In this document: positions 50,627 through 59,860 of the stretch, in pieces
Numbering within the stretch: the first letter of the stretch is position 1
Layout of the letters: each line of letters begins with the position of its first letter
Source: Bradyrhizobium sp. 132
GTDB taxonomy: Bacteria; Pseudomonadota; Alphaproteobacteria; Rhizobiales; Xanthobacteraceae
Length of the DNA: 64,000 bases
Assembly: GCF_023074185.1 (NCBI RefSeq)
Contig: NZ_JADPKY010000103.1
Span: 124,001 to 188,000 of the forward strand
Direction: 5' to 3'
Notes under the pieces: model-generated
Database searches by the model: none
What the model saw: the letters and a program-made list of their open reading frames with translations, nothing else
What the model was told of the DNA's origin: nothing
Position numbers and translations under genes: made by a program

Positions 50627-50735
50627 GTTCCGAGGGGTGCTCCGAGGAGGAGCTGAGATACCGCTAAATGGGCCAACCGGCCCAGGACCGCGGTGACCCT
50701 TTGAACCTGATCCGGGTCATGCCGGCGAAGGGACA
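50627..50735 (+). ncRNA. TPP riboswitch (THI element)
   Basis: The conserved blocks are present in order: GGGGTGC then GCTGAGATACC, a variable stem with a GGGCCAACCGGCCC hairpin, and ACCCTTTGAACCTGATCCGG followed by GTCATGCCGGCGAAGGGA. It ends 4 bases before the thiO start, so it most likely controls translation initiation as well. Thiamin pyrophosphate would switch off the whole operon. Confidence 0.97.
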
Positions 50736-50738
50736 GGG

Positions 50739-51749
50739 ATGTTGCAGACGACCAAACGACCGGATTCTTCGATATCCATCATCGGCGCAGGCATTGCGGG
50801 CGCCTGGCAGGCCTTGTTGTTCGCGCAGGCCGGCCACGCGGTCACCTTGCACGAGCGCGGTGACGCCGAAATGACCGATGCCACCAGCCATTGGGCCGGC
50901 GGCATGCTCGCGCCTTATTGCGAGGCGGAAGTTTCCGAGCCGATCATCTCCAGGCTCGGCCTGCGCTCGCTCGCCATCTGGCGGCGCGAGCTGCCTGACA
51001 CCCCCTTCAACGGCTCGCTGGTCGTCGCCCATCCGCGCGAGCGCAACGATTTTGAGCGCTTTGCCCGGATGACCGAGGGCCATCGCCGGCTCGATGCCGC
51101 CAGTCTTGCCCAGCTCGAGCCGTCGCTCGAAGGCCGCTTCCGCGACGCGCTGTTCTTTCCGACCGAAGGCCATGTCGAGCCGCGCCGCGTGCTGCCGAAG
51201 CTGCACGAGCGCATCCGCGCCGCCGGCGGCACCATCAAGTTCGACAGCGACGTTTCCGCCGGGGATCTCGACGGCATCGTGATCGACTGCCGCGGCCTTT
51301 CTGCGCGCGAAGATCAGCCCGACTTGCGCGGCGTCAAGGGCGAGATGATCCTGATCGAGACGGACGAGGTGCAGCTTGCGCGCCCGGTGCGGCTGATCCA
51401 TCCGCGCTGGCCGCTCTACGTGATCCCGCGAGAGCACAATCTGTTCATGCTGGGCGCGACCTCGATCGAGGCCGAGGACACCGGCGTCAGCGTGCGCTCG
51501 GCGCTGGAGCTGCTCGGCGCGGCCTATGCCGTGCATCCCGCCTTCGGCGAGGCCCGCATCGTCGAATTCGGCTCCGGCCTGCGTCCCGCTTTCCCCGACA
51601 ATCTGCCGCGGATCGGCATTCGCGGCGGCAAGATCAGTGTGAACGGGCTCTACCGCCACGGATTCCTGATCGCGCCTGTTCTGGCCGAACTGACGCTCGC
51701 CTATATCGAGCGCGGCCAGATCGACAATGAGGTGATGCAATGCGCGTGA
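50739..51749 (+). CDS. thiO: FAD-dependent glycine oxidase ThiO
   Basis: The protein is 336 residues. The dinucleotide motif is ISIIGAGIAGAWQALLFAQA near residue 10. Later blocks include HWAGGMLAPYCEAEVSEPII and FMLGATSIEAEDTGVSVRSA, typical of ThiO. It oxidises glycine to the imine used to build the thiazole ring of thiamin. It is the first gene after the riboswitch. The stop lies 7 bases before the thiS start. Confidence 0.92.
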   Translation: MLQTTKRPDSSISIIGAGIAGAWQALLFAQAGHAVTLHERGDAEMTDATSHWAGGMLAPYCEAEVSEPIISRLGLRSLAIWRRELPDTPFNGSLVVAHPRERNDFERFARMTEGHRRLDAASLAQLEPSLEGRFRDALFFPTEGHVEPRRVLPKLHERIRAAGGTIKFDSDVSAGDLDGIVIDCRGLSAREDQPDLRGVKGEMILIETDEVQLARPVRLIHPRWPLYVIPREHNLFMLGATSIEAEDTGVSVRSALELLGAAYAVHPAFGEARIVEFGSGLRPAFPDNLPRIGIRGGKISVNGLYRHGFLIAPVLAELTLAYIERGQIDNEVMQCA

Positions 51750-51756
51750 TCGTCCA

Positions 51757-51954
51757 ATGCTTGTGATCGTTAACGGCGAGCAGCGCGAGATAAACTCGGC
51801 CAGCGTCGACGCGCTGCTGAGCGAGCTCGACTACGAGGGCACCCATTTCGCGATCGCGCTGAACTACGACGTCGTGCCGAAAAGCCGCTGGGCCGAGACC
51901 CATCTTAAAGCCGGCGACGAGATCGAGATCATCACGCCCCGGCAGGGAGGATAA
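51757..51954 (+). CDS. thiS: sulfur-carrier protein ThiS
   Basis: The protein is 65 residues with the ubiquitin-like fold and the C-terminal GG (ITPRQGG) that is adenylated and thiocarboxylated. It delivers sulfur to ThiG. It lies between thiO and thiG; a repeat element separates it from thiG. Confidence 0.93.
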   Translation: MLVIVNGEQREINSASVDALLSELDYEGTHFAIALNYDVVPKSRWAETHLKAGDEIEIITPRQGG

Positions 51955-51980
51955 TGGGGATGCGCTCGCTAAACACTCCG

Positions 51981-52083
51981 CTGTCATCGCCCGGCTTGAC
52001 CGGGCGATCCAGTACGCCGCGACGTCTCGGTTCCAGCCGCGCGGCCGCGGCGTACTGGATCCCCGCCTTCGCGGGGATGACAG
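51981..52083. repeat. palindromic repeat, family 2, complete, inside the thi operon
   Basis: CTGTCATCGCCCGGCTTGAC at one end and CCTTCGCGGGGATGACAG at the other. Inner inverted copies are CCAGTACGCCGC and GCGGCGTACTGG. It occupies most of the thiS-thiG gap of 154 bases. Confidence 0.85.
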
Positions 52084-52108
52084 GGTCAATCGAGGAGACA
52101 CCTCCCAC

Positions 52109-52891
52109 ATGGTGACCTTCTACGGCAAAACCTTCGCCTCCCGCCTGCTGATCGGCAGCGCGCTCTATCCTTCGCCTGCGATCATGCAGTCGGCGATCCG
52201 CGCCTCCGGCTCGAGCATCGTCACGGTGTCGCTGCGGCGCGAATCCGCCGGCGGCAAGAGCGGCGATGCGTTCTGGAAGCTGATCCGCGCGCTCGACGTG
52301 ACCGTGCTGCCGAACACCGCCGGCTGCCGCAGCGTGCGCGAAGCGGTGACGACGGCAAAGCTCGCACGCGAATTGTTTGCGACGTCCTGGATCAAGCTCG
52401 AAGTGATCGCCGACAACGACACGCTGCAGCCCGACGTGGTCGGCCTGGTCGAGGCCGCCACCATCCTGATCAAGGACGGCTTCGAGGTGTTCCCCTATTG
52501 CACCGAAGATCTTTCGGTTGCGAACCGGCTGGTCGATGCCGGCTGCAAGGTGGTGATGCCGTGGGCCGCGCCGATCGGCAGCGCGAAAGGCATCACCAAC
52601 CGCGACGCGCTAAAACTGATGCGCGAGCGGCTGCCCGACATCACGCTGGTGGTCGACGCCGGCATCGGCGCGCCGTCGCACGCGGCCGAGGCGCTCGAGC
52701 TCGGCTACGACGCCGTGCTGCTCAACACCGCCATTGCAAAAGCCGCCGATCCCGTCGCCATGGCCAACGCCTTCCGCCTTGGCGTCGACGCCGGCCGCAC
52801 CGCATACGAAGCCGGGCTGATGAACGCCCGCGATTTCGCCTCCCCCTCCACCCCTGTCGTTGGGACCCCGTTCTGGCATGCCGTATCCTGA
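52109..52891 (+). CDS. thiG: thiazole synthase ThiG
   Basis: The protein is 260 residues, a TIM barrel. The Schiff-base lysine is in TSWIKLEVIADN near residue 97. CKVVMPWAAPIGSAKGITNR and VVDAGIGAPSHAAEALELGY are conserved phosphate-binding and C-terminal blocks. It forms the thiazole phosphate from deoxyxylulose phosphate, the ThiO product and ThiS thiocarboxylate. The end overlaps the thiE start by 14 bases. Confidence 0.95.
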   Translation: MVTFYGKTFASRLLIGSALYPSPAIMQSAIRASGSSIVTVSLRRESAGGKSGDAFWKLIRALDVTVLPNTAGCRSVREAVTTAKLARELFATSWIKLEVIADNDTLQPDVVGLVEAATILIKDGFEVFPYCTEDLSVANRLVDAGCKVVMPWAAPIGSAKGITNRDALKLMRERLPDITLVVDAGIGAPSHAAEALELGYDAVLLNTAIAKAADPVAMANAFRLGVDAGRTAYEAGLMNARDFASPSTPVVGTPFWHAVS

Positions 52892-53486
52892 TCCGTTCTA
52901 TCCCGTCGTCGACAGCCTCGCCTGGGTCGAGCGCCTGACCAAGCTCGGGGTCGGCACCATCCAGCTGCGCGCGAAAGATCTCGACGATTCGCAGGCGCTG
53001 CAAATCGTCAGCGACGCGCTGGCGATCACGAACGGCACGCAAGCCAAGCTGGTCGTGAACGACTACTGGCGCGCGGCGATCGTCGCTGGTGCAAAATACC
53101 TGCATCTCGGCCAGGAGGATCTTGCGGACGCCGACCTCAAATCCATCCGCGAGGCCGGCCTGTCGCTCGGCGTCTCCACCCATGACGAGGCGGAGCTTGA
53201 GACCGCGCTCGCCGCCAAACCCGATTATGTCGCGCTGGGCCCGATCTTCTTTACCACGCTCAAATCGATGCGCTTCGCGCCGCAGGGCATTCCAAAAATC
53301 CCGGAGTGGAAGAAGCGGATCGGCCCCATCCCGCTGGTCGCGATCGGCGGCATCAAGTTCGAGCATGCCGCAGAGATCTTTGCGGCAGGCGCGGATTCCA
53401 TCGCCGTCGTCAGCGACGTCACCCAGAATGCCGACCCGGATGCGCGGGTGCGGCAATGGCTCGGCCTATCCGCGGAGGCGGCGTGA
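52878..53486 (+). CDS. thiE: thiamin phosphate synthase ThiE
   Basis: The protein is 202 residues. Substrate-binding blocks are TIQLRAKDLDD, KLVVNDYWRAAIVAGAKYLH with LGQEDL, and VALGPIFFTTLKS. The later IPLVAIGGIKFEHAAEIFAA is the second phosphate loop. It joins the pyrimidine and thiazole moieties. The ATG at 52878 lies inside the end of thiG. A repeat follows before thiC. Confidence 0.93.
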   Translation: MPYPDPFYPVVDSLAWVERLTKLGVGTIQLRAKDLDDSQALQIVSDALAITNGTQAKLVVNDYWRAAIVAGAKYLHLGQEDLADADLKSIREAGLSLGVSTHDEAELETALAAKPDYVALGPIFFTTLKSMRFAPQGIPKIPEWKKRIGPIPLVAIGGIKFEHAAEIFAAGADSIAVVSDVTQNADPDARVRQWLGLSAEAA

Positions 53487-53509
53487 TGAGCCTCGCTCAG
53501 ACTTTTCCC

Positions 53510-53634
53510 CGTCACCCCTGCGCAACGGCGGAGCCGTTGTCGCTGGAGGTGTGGCCGCTTCTTCGGCGGCCCTCGAAGGGCGACGGCCGGCTCCATCCTT
53601 CGAGGCTTGCAAGTGCTCGCACCTCAGGATGACG
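53510..53634. repeat. composite palindromic repeat between thiE and thiC
   Basis: CGTCACCCCTG at one end and CACCTCAGGATGACG at the other. Inside are an AACGGC-GGA-GCCGTT hairpin, a GGCCGC-TTCTTC-GGCGGCC hairpin and TCGAAGGGCGACGG, which recalls family 1. It occupies most of the 191-base gap. Confidence 0.65.
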
Positions 53635-53677
53635 AACAGCACGCGACGACGCAAAACCATATTCAAAGGAGGATCCC

Positions 53678-55576
53678 ATGAACATCCGCTCCAACCCTGA
53701 AAAAACCATCCCCGCCGTCACCACCGGCCCGCTGCCCTCGTCGCGAAAAATCTTCGCTTCGCCCGATGCCGCGCCTAATATCCGCGTGCCCTTGCGCGAG
53801 ATCATCCTCTCTGAAGGCGCCGGCGAGCCGAACCTGCCGGTCTACGACACCTCGGGCCCCTACACCGACCCAAGCGTGACCATCGACGTCAACGCCGGCC
53901 TCGCGCGCGGCCGCAAGGCCTGGGTGCTGGAGCGCGGCGGCGTCGAGGAATATCAGGGCCGTCAGATCAAGCCGGAAGACAACGGCAGCGTCTCCACCGA
54001 CAAGGCCGCGCGAGCCTTCAGCGCCTATCACCAGCCGCTGCGCGGCCTCGACGGCAACATGATCACGCAGCTCGAATTCGCCCGCGCCGGCATCATCACC
54101 AAGGAGATGATCTACGTCGCCGCGCGCGAAAATCTCGGCCGCAAAGAGCAGCTCGAGCGCGCCGAGGCAGCGCTCGCCGACGGCGAAAGCTTCGGCGCGG
54201 AAGTCCCCGCCTTCATCACCCCGGAGTTCGTGCGCAGCGAGATCGCGCGCGGCCGCGCCATCATTCCCTGCAACATCAACCACAGCGAGCTCGAGCCGAT
54301 GATCATCGGCCGCAACTTCCTGACCAAGATCAACGCCAATATCGGCAACTCGGCCGTGACGTCGTCGGTCGAGGAAGAGGTCGAGAAGATGGTGTGGGCG
54401 ATCCGCTGGGGCGCCGACACCGTGATGGACCTCTCGACGGGCCGCAACATCCACACCACCCGCGAATGGATTTTGCGCAACGCACCGGTGCCGATCGGCA
54501 CCGTTCCGATTTATCAGGCGCTGGAGAAGTGCGACGGCGATCCGGTCAAGCTGACCTGGGAGCTCTACAAGGACACGCTGATCGAGCAGTGCGAGCAGGG
54601 CGTCGACTATTTCACCATCCACGCCGGCGTCCGCCTGCAGTACATTCACCTCACCGCCAACCGTGTCACCGGCATCGTGTCGCGCGGCGGCTCGATCATG
54701 GCGAAGTGGTGCCTGGCGCATCACAAGGAGAGCTTCCTCTACACCCATTTCGACGAGATCTGCGACCTCATGCGCAAGTATGACGTTTCGTTCTCGCTCG
54801 GCGACGGCCTGCGCCCGGGCTCGATCGCCGACGCCAATGACCGCGCGCAGTTCGCCGAACTCGAGACGCTCGGAGAACTCACCAAGATCGCGTGGGACAA
54901 GGGCTGCCAGGTCATGATCGAGGGCCCCGGCCACGTGCCGATGCACAAGATCAAGATCAACATGGACAAGCAGCTCAAGGAGTGCGGCGAAGCGCCGTTC
55001 TACACCCTCGGGCCCCTGACCACCGACATCGCGCCGGGCTATGACCACATCACCTCAGGGATAGGTGCGGCCATGATCGGCTGGTTCGGCTGCGCCATGC
55101 TCTGCTACGTCACGCCGAAGGAGCATCTCGGCCTGCCCGACCGCAACGACGTCAAGGTCGGCGTCATCACCTACAAGATCGCCGCCCACGCGTCCGATCT
55201 CGCCAAGGGCCACCCGGCCGCGCAGTTGCGCGACGACGCCCTCTCCCGCGCCCGTTTCGACTTCCGCTGGAGCGACCAGTTCAACCTCGGCCTCGATCCC
55301 GAGACCGCAAAGAACTTCCACGACGAGACCCTGCCGAAGGAAGCCCACAAGGTCGCGCATTTCTGCTCGATGTGCGGCCCAAAATTCTGCTCGATGAAGA
55401 TAACGCAGGACGTGCGCGACTACGCCGCGACGCTGAACGATCCGAACGGCGTGGGGATGTCGATGAGCGGAACCGCCGAGGACGGCATGGCCAAGATGAG
55501 CGCGAAGTTCAAGGAGATGGGCGAGAACTTGTATCTGGATGCGGAGAAGGTGAAGGAGAGCAATCGGGTGTTGTGA
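53678..55576 (+). CDS. thiC: phosphomethylpyrimidine synthase ThiC
   Basis: The protein is 632 residues, full length. The radical-SAM-type cluster motif is at the C-terminus (FCSMCGPKFCSMKI). The barrel region contains NIGNSAVTSSVEEEVEKMVW, MIEGPGHVPMHKIKINMDKQ and GYDHITSGIGAAMIGWFGCA. It converts aminoimidazole ribotide to the thiamin pyrimidine. AAGGAGGATCCC precedes the ATG. It is last in the operon, after a repeat. Confidence 0.97.
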   Translation: MNIRSNPEKTIPAVTTGPLPSSRKIFASPDAAPNIRVPLREIILSEGAGEPNLPVYDTSGPYTDPSVTIDVNAGLARGRKAWVLERGGVEEYQGRQIKPEDNGSVSTDKAARAFSAYHQPLRGLDGNMITQLEFARAGIITKEMIYVAARENLGRKEQLERAEAALADGESFGAEVPAFITPEFVRSEIARGRAIIPCNINHSELEPMIIGRNFLTKINANIGNSAVTSSVEEEVEKMVWAIRWGADTVMDLSTGRNIHTTREWILRNAPVPIGTVPIYQALEKCDGDPVKLTWELYKDTLIEQCEQGVDYFTIHAGVRLQYIHLTANRVTGIVSRGGSIMAKWCLAHHKESFLYTHFDEICDLMRKYDVSFSLGDGLRPGSIADANDRAQFAELETLGELTKIAWDKGCQVMIEGPGHVPMHKIKINMDKQLKECGEAPFYTLGPLTTDIAPGYDHITSGIGAAMIGWFGCAMLCYVTPKEHLGLPDRNDVKVGVITYKIAAHASDLAKGHPAAQLRDDALSRARFDFRWSDQFNLGLDPETAKNFHDETLPKEAHKVAHFCSMCGPKFCSMKITQDVRDYAATLNDPNGVGMSMSGTAEDGMAKMSAKFKEMGENLYLDAEKVKESNRVL

Positions 55577-55584
55577 GGGGGGCA

Positions 55585-56712
55585 ATGCGACCCTTCAAGC
55601 TCTACTGGGTTGAGACGCCCTCCTCAGAGGAAAACTGCTTCGTTGCTGCGCGCTCAAAGCGCACAGCGGAGAAGTACGAAGAGGACGGGACGGGATTCGA
55701 TTCTCATGATTGCGAAGCCACTCTCATCAGAGAGCTTGATGAGAGGTGGGTTTCTCAGTATTGCGATACGCAAGACGCTACGAAGGTCACTCCGTTCTAT
55801 ATTCAGCCTGAAGATGTCCATGAACTCGGGATCGCTTGGCGGATCGTTGAGGGCGACGAGGTCTTCGTCTACGGCGAAAATCATTTCGTCAAACAAGGCA
55901 CCCTGAACTACTTCGCCTCTTTGGTGAAACGGCGCGACATTGTCGTCATCCGTTCAGTCGCCGACCTACTTGAGGCAATTAGAAAGGCTTCGACCCAGAG
56001 AGATTGGATTTTTCGAGGCCATAGCTCAGCGTTCTGGAGCCTCAAGGCCGGAGTGCATCGGTTTTCGGACACTACTACTTCCGACTCCGAACAATTAGTT
56101 GGGAGAGAACGGTGGTTCCTCGATGAATTTAAGCGGCGGGCGCGCGCCTTCTTGCCCTCACCTCCAACCTCTGACTGGGAGTGGCTAGTTCTATCTCAGC
56201 ATTTTGGCCTCCCTACCCGATTATTGGATTGGACCGAGAATCCTCTTGTTTCTTTGTTCTTCGCCGTTCGCGACTAGCATGAAACGGCTAACGATGGAAT
56301 GATTTACGCTTATCATCACGGCGCAAAAGCAATTGATCTTTCATCGACCAGCGATCCCTTTACGTTGGACCAGATCGAGCTCGTCAGACCGCCACATCTC
56401 GATCAAAGAGTCATCGTCCAACAATCCGTGTTCACTGCCGAACCGCCACTGTACGACCGAGGCGGCAGTGAAGACTCAGATTTACGATACTGGTACGTGT
56501 CGGTTCGACACAAAGCCAGTATTCGGACCGACCTTGCTAAGCTAGGTATTTCCGAGAGTTCGATGTTTCCCGGCCTTCCTTCACTTGCCTCGCAAATCAA
56601 AGAAGAATTTCTGTTAAGTAGGCCCAAGGCGAACGGGGGACGAAAGAGATGGACTGATGTCATCAAAAAGAAGGATGAAGAAAGCATCGAACCAACAGAG
56701 CCGTCGGAATAA
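55585..56712 (+). pseudogene. FRG-domain protein with in-frame stop codon
   Basis: A single frame of 375 codons is interrupted by TAG at 56275-56277. The part before has the FRG domain: DWIFRGHSSAFWSLKAGVHR, then WLVLSQHFGLPTRLLDWTEN and LVSLFFAVRD. The part after continues as GMIYAYHHGAKAIDL and a C-terminal domain. An ATG at 56299 could restart it. FRG domains occur in proteins of defence-island context, but their biochemical role is unsettled. Base composition is more AT-rich than the flanking genes, suggesting transfer. The start is 9 bases after the thiC stop, and the final TAA overlaps the mug start by one base. Confidence 0.72.
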
Positions 56713-57272
56713 TGGCTGCCACCTGTGATTTGCCTAAGATCTCCCCCCACCGCCTCCCCGACCAGCTCCTTCCCAACCTCCGCCTCGTCTTCGTCGGCAC
56801 CGCCGCCAGCACCCGCTCGGCCGAACTCGGGCACTACTACGGCCATCCCGGCAATCGCTTCTGGCGTGCGATCCATGAGGCCGGCATCACGCCGCGGCGC
56901 TATCAGCCGGGCGAGTTCGCCGCGCTGCTTGAGCTCGGGATCGGCTTCACCGATCTCTCCAAGTCGGGCGCCGGAATGGATCATCAGATCGAGGCCGCAT
57001 CGATCGACGTGCCGGCGTTCAGGGCCAAGATCGAGAAATATCGGCCGATGACCATCGCGTTCACGAGCAAGAAGGCTGCGAGCTTGTTTTATGGCAGGCC
57101 GTCCAGCGTGATTTCGCTGGGGCGGCAGCAGCGGGATGTGTTTCCGGCGGAGGTGTTCGTGCTGCCCTCGCCTTCTGGCGCTGCGTCTGGGCATTGGACG
57201 CTGGAGCCGTGGCGCGAGCTTGCGGCGTGGGTCGCTGCACCAGACGCCCAACACCCACCGACCTCATCCTGA
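56712..57272 (+). CDS. mug: mismatch-specific uracil/thymine DNA glycosylase
   Basis: The protein is 186 residues. The active-site motif is LVFVGTAASTRSAELGHYYG near residue 25, followed by HPGNRFWRAIHEAGI, and the C-terminal block VLPSPSGAASGHW. It removes U or T opposite G. The last four codons and stop (P-T-S-S-stop) are provided by the start of a family 1 repeat. It starts at an ATG overlapping the stop of the FRG gene (TAATG). Confidence 0.92.
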   Translation: MAATCDLPKISPHRLPDQLLPNLRLVFVGTAASTRSAELGHYYGHPGNRFWRAIHEAGITPRRYQPGEFAALLELGIGFTDLSKSGAGMDHQIEAASIDVPAFRAKIEKYRPMTIAFTSKKAASLFYGRPSSVISLGRQQRDVFPAEVFVLPSPSGAASGHWTLEPWRELAAWVAAPDAQHPPTSS

Positions 57273-57367
57273 GGAGCCTGCGAAGCAGGCGTCTCGAAGG
57301 ATCGCCGCGGGCGAGATGCGGACCTGCATGGTTCGAGACGGCGCTTCGCGCCTCCTCACCATGAGGG
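57262..57367. repeat. palindromic repeat element, family 1, supplying the mug stop codon
   Basis: CCTCATCCTGAGGAGCC at one end and CTCCTCACCATGAGGG at the other. The forward stem is GCCTGC-GAA-GCAGGC and the reverse GGCGC-TTC-GCGCC. The TGA in CATCCTGAGG ends mug. Confidence 0.87.
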
Positions 57368-57474
57368 TTTGGCTTCGCATACGTCCCAGAAATCGAGATA
57401 GTCTGTCGGAAACTGTCCCCGCCGTTCGTCCTCTGGAAGCAAAATCTAAACCAAGCGGCGCACCGCCGCACCAT

Positions 57475-57562
57475 CGTCATTGCGAGGAACTCCTGCGACG
57501 AAGCAATCCAGACTGTCTCCGCGGTGGCAATCTGGATTGCTTCGCTGCGCTCGCAATGACGA
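57475..57562. repeat. palindromic repeat, family 3 (CGTCATTGCGAG type)
   Basis: CGTCATTGCGAGGAAC at one end and CGCTCGCAATGACG at the other, with GCAATCCAGA and TCTGGATTGC inside. It lies directly before the GST-family gene and fills the gap. Confidence 0.85.
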
Positions 57563-57578
57563 CGAATGGAGACCTCAA

Positions 57579-58232
57579 ATGCCCCCCACCATCACCGCCT
57601 TCGAAAGCTCGCCCGACCGCGGCAAGGGGCAGGCGCGTGACATGCGTGTTCGCTGGGCGCTCGAAGAAGTGGGTCAGCCCTACGACGTGCGACTGGTTTC
57701 GTTCAAAGCGATGAAAGAGTCGGCGCATCGCACGCTGCATCCGTTCGGGCAGATCCCGACCTATGAGGACGGCGATCTCACGCTGTTCGAATCCGGCGCC
57801 ATCGTGCTCCATATTGCCGACCGCCATGCCGGGCTGCTGCCGGAGGATGCAAACGCCCGGGCGCGCGCGATCGCGTGGATGTTTGCCGCGCTGAGCACGC
57901 TGGAGCCGCCGATCGTCGAGCTCGGGATGGCCATGCTGTTCGAGCGCGACAAGAGCTGGTACGCGGAGCGCCTGCCGGTCCTGAAGGATCGCGTCCGCGT
58001 CAGGCTCGGCGAATTGTCCCGTCGCCTCGGCGATGCCGATTGGCTCGACGGCGCATTCAGCGCCGGCGATCTCATGATGGTGACGGTGCTGCGCCGGTTG
58101 AACGCCTCGGGCCTACTGGACGAATATCCCGGCATCGCCACCTATGTCGCCCGCGGCGAAGCGCGGCCGGCCTTCAGGCGCGCTTTCGACGCTCAACTGG
58201 CGGTTTTCATCGCCGGATCGAAGGGTTCGTAG
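57579..58232 (+). CDS. glutathione S-transferase family protein
   Basis: The protein is 217 residues. The N-terminal thioredoxin fold has RDMRVRWALEEVGQPYDVRL and the cis-Pro block FGQIPTYEDGDLTLFESGAI. The C-terminal domain is helical with DWLDGAFSAGDLMMVTVLRR. It is expected to bind glutathione. GGAGA precedes the ATG at 57579; the preceding repeat ends 16 bases earlier. It is cytoplasmic and the substrate is unknown. Confidence 0.88.
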   Translation: MPPTITAFESSPDRGKGQARDMRVRWALEEVGQPYDVRLVSFKAMKESAHRTLHPFGQIPTYEDGDLTLFESGAIVLHIADRHAGLLPEDANARARAIAWMFAALSTLEPPIVELGMAMLFERDKSWYAERLPVLKDRVRVRLGELSRRLGDADWLDGAFSAGDLMMVTVLRRLNASGLLDEYPGIATYVARGEARPAFRRAFDAQLAVFIAGSKGS

Positions 58233-58246
58233 GGGCGGTTGGCGCT

Positions 58247-58975
58247 CTAAAGATCGAAATTGGTCGGCAGCATCACCACGTCACGAATTGTCATGCCGCG
58301 CGGCCGCGTCAACATGAACATCACGACGTCAGCCACTTCGCTGGCCTCCAGCAGGCTTCCCGATTCCCTGGCTTCCTTCAGCTTCTCCGGCGGCCAGTCC
58401 GCGAGCAGTGCGCTGACAACCGGGCCGGGCGAGATCGAGCCGACGCGGATGCCGTCCTTGAAGACCTGGCGCCGCACCGTCTGGACAAAGCAGTTGATCG
58501 CCCATTTGGACGATGCATAGACCGGCTCCCACGGCGTCGGAAAATGCGCCGCCAGCGAACTCGTGACGATGATGTCGCCGGTCCGGCGCGCGATCATGTG
58601 CGGCAGCACGTCGTGCACGTTTTTCATCACGACGTTGATATTCAGGTTCAGCATCCGGTCGACCGCCATGGTGTCGGCATCGACCAGATCGCCACCGACA
58701 TAGGTGCCCGCATTCGCATGCAGGATGTCGAGCTGGCCGGCCTTCTCCAGAACGCGCGGCAGCAGCGTTGCGCAATCCTTTGGGTCCAGCAGGTCGACGA
58801 GCAGCGGGATCACTGCGTCGCCATGCTTGTCGCCGAGCGCCTTCAGCGCGGCCTCGTCGCGGTCGACCATCACCACGCGCGCGCCCGCGGCCAACATCGC
58901 CTCGGTGCTGGCCAATCCGATGCCCGACGCGGCGCCGGTCACGGCCGCAACCTTGCCTTGCAAGTCTCTCGCCAT
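58247..58975 (-). CDS. short-chain dehydrogenase/reductase
   Basis: The protein is 242 residues. The cofactor loop is AAVTGAASGIGLASTEAM, followed by the acidic selector VVMVDRDEAAL, which favours NAD. The NAG motif is LHANAGTYVGG and the catalytic Ser-Tyr-Lys set is VTSSLAAHFP with PVYASSKWA. Substrate is not evident. The ATG at 58975 has GGGGA 6 bases upstream; a start 12 bases earlier is possible. It is convergent with the GST-family gene. Confidence 0.88.
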   Translation of the reverse strand: MARDLQGKVAAVTGAASGIGLASTEAMLAAGARVVMVDRDEAALKALGDKHGDAVIPLLVDLLDPKDCATLLPRVLEKAGQLDILHANAGTYVGGDLVDADTMAVDRMLNLNINVVMKNVHDVLPHMIARRTGDIIVTSSLAAHFPTPWEPVYASSKWAINCFVQTVRRQVFKDGIRVGSISPGPVVSALLADWPPEKLKEARESGSLLEASEVADVVMFMLTRPRGMTIRDVVMLPTNFDL

Positions 58976-59149
58976 AGGGATCCCCATCTTGCCGAGGTCA
59001 CCAGGATCCGGAGTATAGCGATCCGTGGCGGCGTTGTCGGGGACAAACCGGCGACGATGCCATCGTCCGCCGAAGGAGGCGGCGCACAAAGCGCGGGACT
59101 GTTGCAAGCCCGTCACCGCGGCGATACGACTCAACTCGAGGAGCATCCC

Positions 59150-59860
59150 ATGCTGACCCTCTATTCCTATCCAGACCTGTTCGGCGTCGCCGACAACAAC
59201 GGCTACGGCCTCAAGGTCTATGCCTTCCTGAAGCTCGCGGGCGTACCGTTCGTGCATGAGCACGTGTTCGACGCCTCCGCCGCGCCGCGCGGGCAGCTGC
59301 CCTATATCGTGGACGACGGCGAGACGATCGGCGACAGCGAGACCATCATCGCGCACGCGATCGCGAAGTACCGCCTCACCATCGATGCAGCGCTAACTGC
59401 GGAGCAGAGGCGGACCAATCATCTCGTCACGCGCATGCTCGACGATCTCTACTGGGTGATGTCGTATTCGCGCTGGAAGGACGAGCGCTATTATCCGGCG
59501 TTTCGCGACGCCTTCATCGCGCAGCACAAGCAGATCGACGCGACAGGATTCGAGAAGGCGAAGGCGTATAATTCGCAGCGCTATCATTTCCAGGGCATCG
59601 GCCGCTATACGCCCGAGCAGGCTTACGCGCGGGGGCTCGCCGATCTGCAGGTGCTGGCCGAGATCGTGCCGGCGACCGGCTTCGTGCATGGCGAGCGACC
59701 GACCAGCATCGATGCCGGCATCTACGGCTTCATCGCCAACATCTATTACTTCCCAATCCCGACGCCGCTGAAGGCGTTCGTCGATCCGCACACAAATCTC
59801 GTCGCGCATTGCGGGCGGATTCATGCGGCGGTGACGCCGCAACCACAGACCTCATCCTGA
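59150..59860 (+). CDS. GST-fold protein of the metaxin/FAXC-like type
   Basis: The protein is 236 residues. The thioredoxin-like N-terminus is DLFGVADNNGYGLKVYAFLK, with the block RGQLPYIVDDGETIGDSETI. The helical domain has SRWKDERYYPAFRDAFI and GERPTSIDAGIYGFIANIYY. This pattern is that of the GST-C6/metaxin-like proteins common in proteobacteria, whose substrate is unknown. GAGGAG precedes the ATG. The stop and the last codons come from a family 1 repeat (T-S-S-stop), as in mug. Confidence 0.82.
   Translation: MLTLYSYPDLFGVADNNGYGLKVYAFLKLAGVPFVHEHVFDASAAPRGQLPYIVDDGETIGDSETIIAHAIAKYRLTIDAALTAEQRRTNHLVTRMLDDLYWVMSYSRWKDERYYPAFRDAFIAQHKQIDATGFEKAKAYNSQRYHFQGIGRYTPEQAYARGLADLQVLAEIVPATGFVHGERPTSIDAGIYGFIANIYYFPIPTPLKAFVDPHTNLVAHCGRIHAAVTPQPQTSS

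Noticed and set aside
57875..59860. Long frame joining the end region of the GST gene, the antisense of the dehydrogenase and the second GST-fold gene
   Set aside because: Only the last 236 codons, from 59150, are real; the rest is out of frame or antisense to recognised genes.
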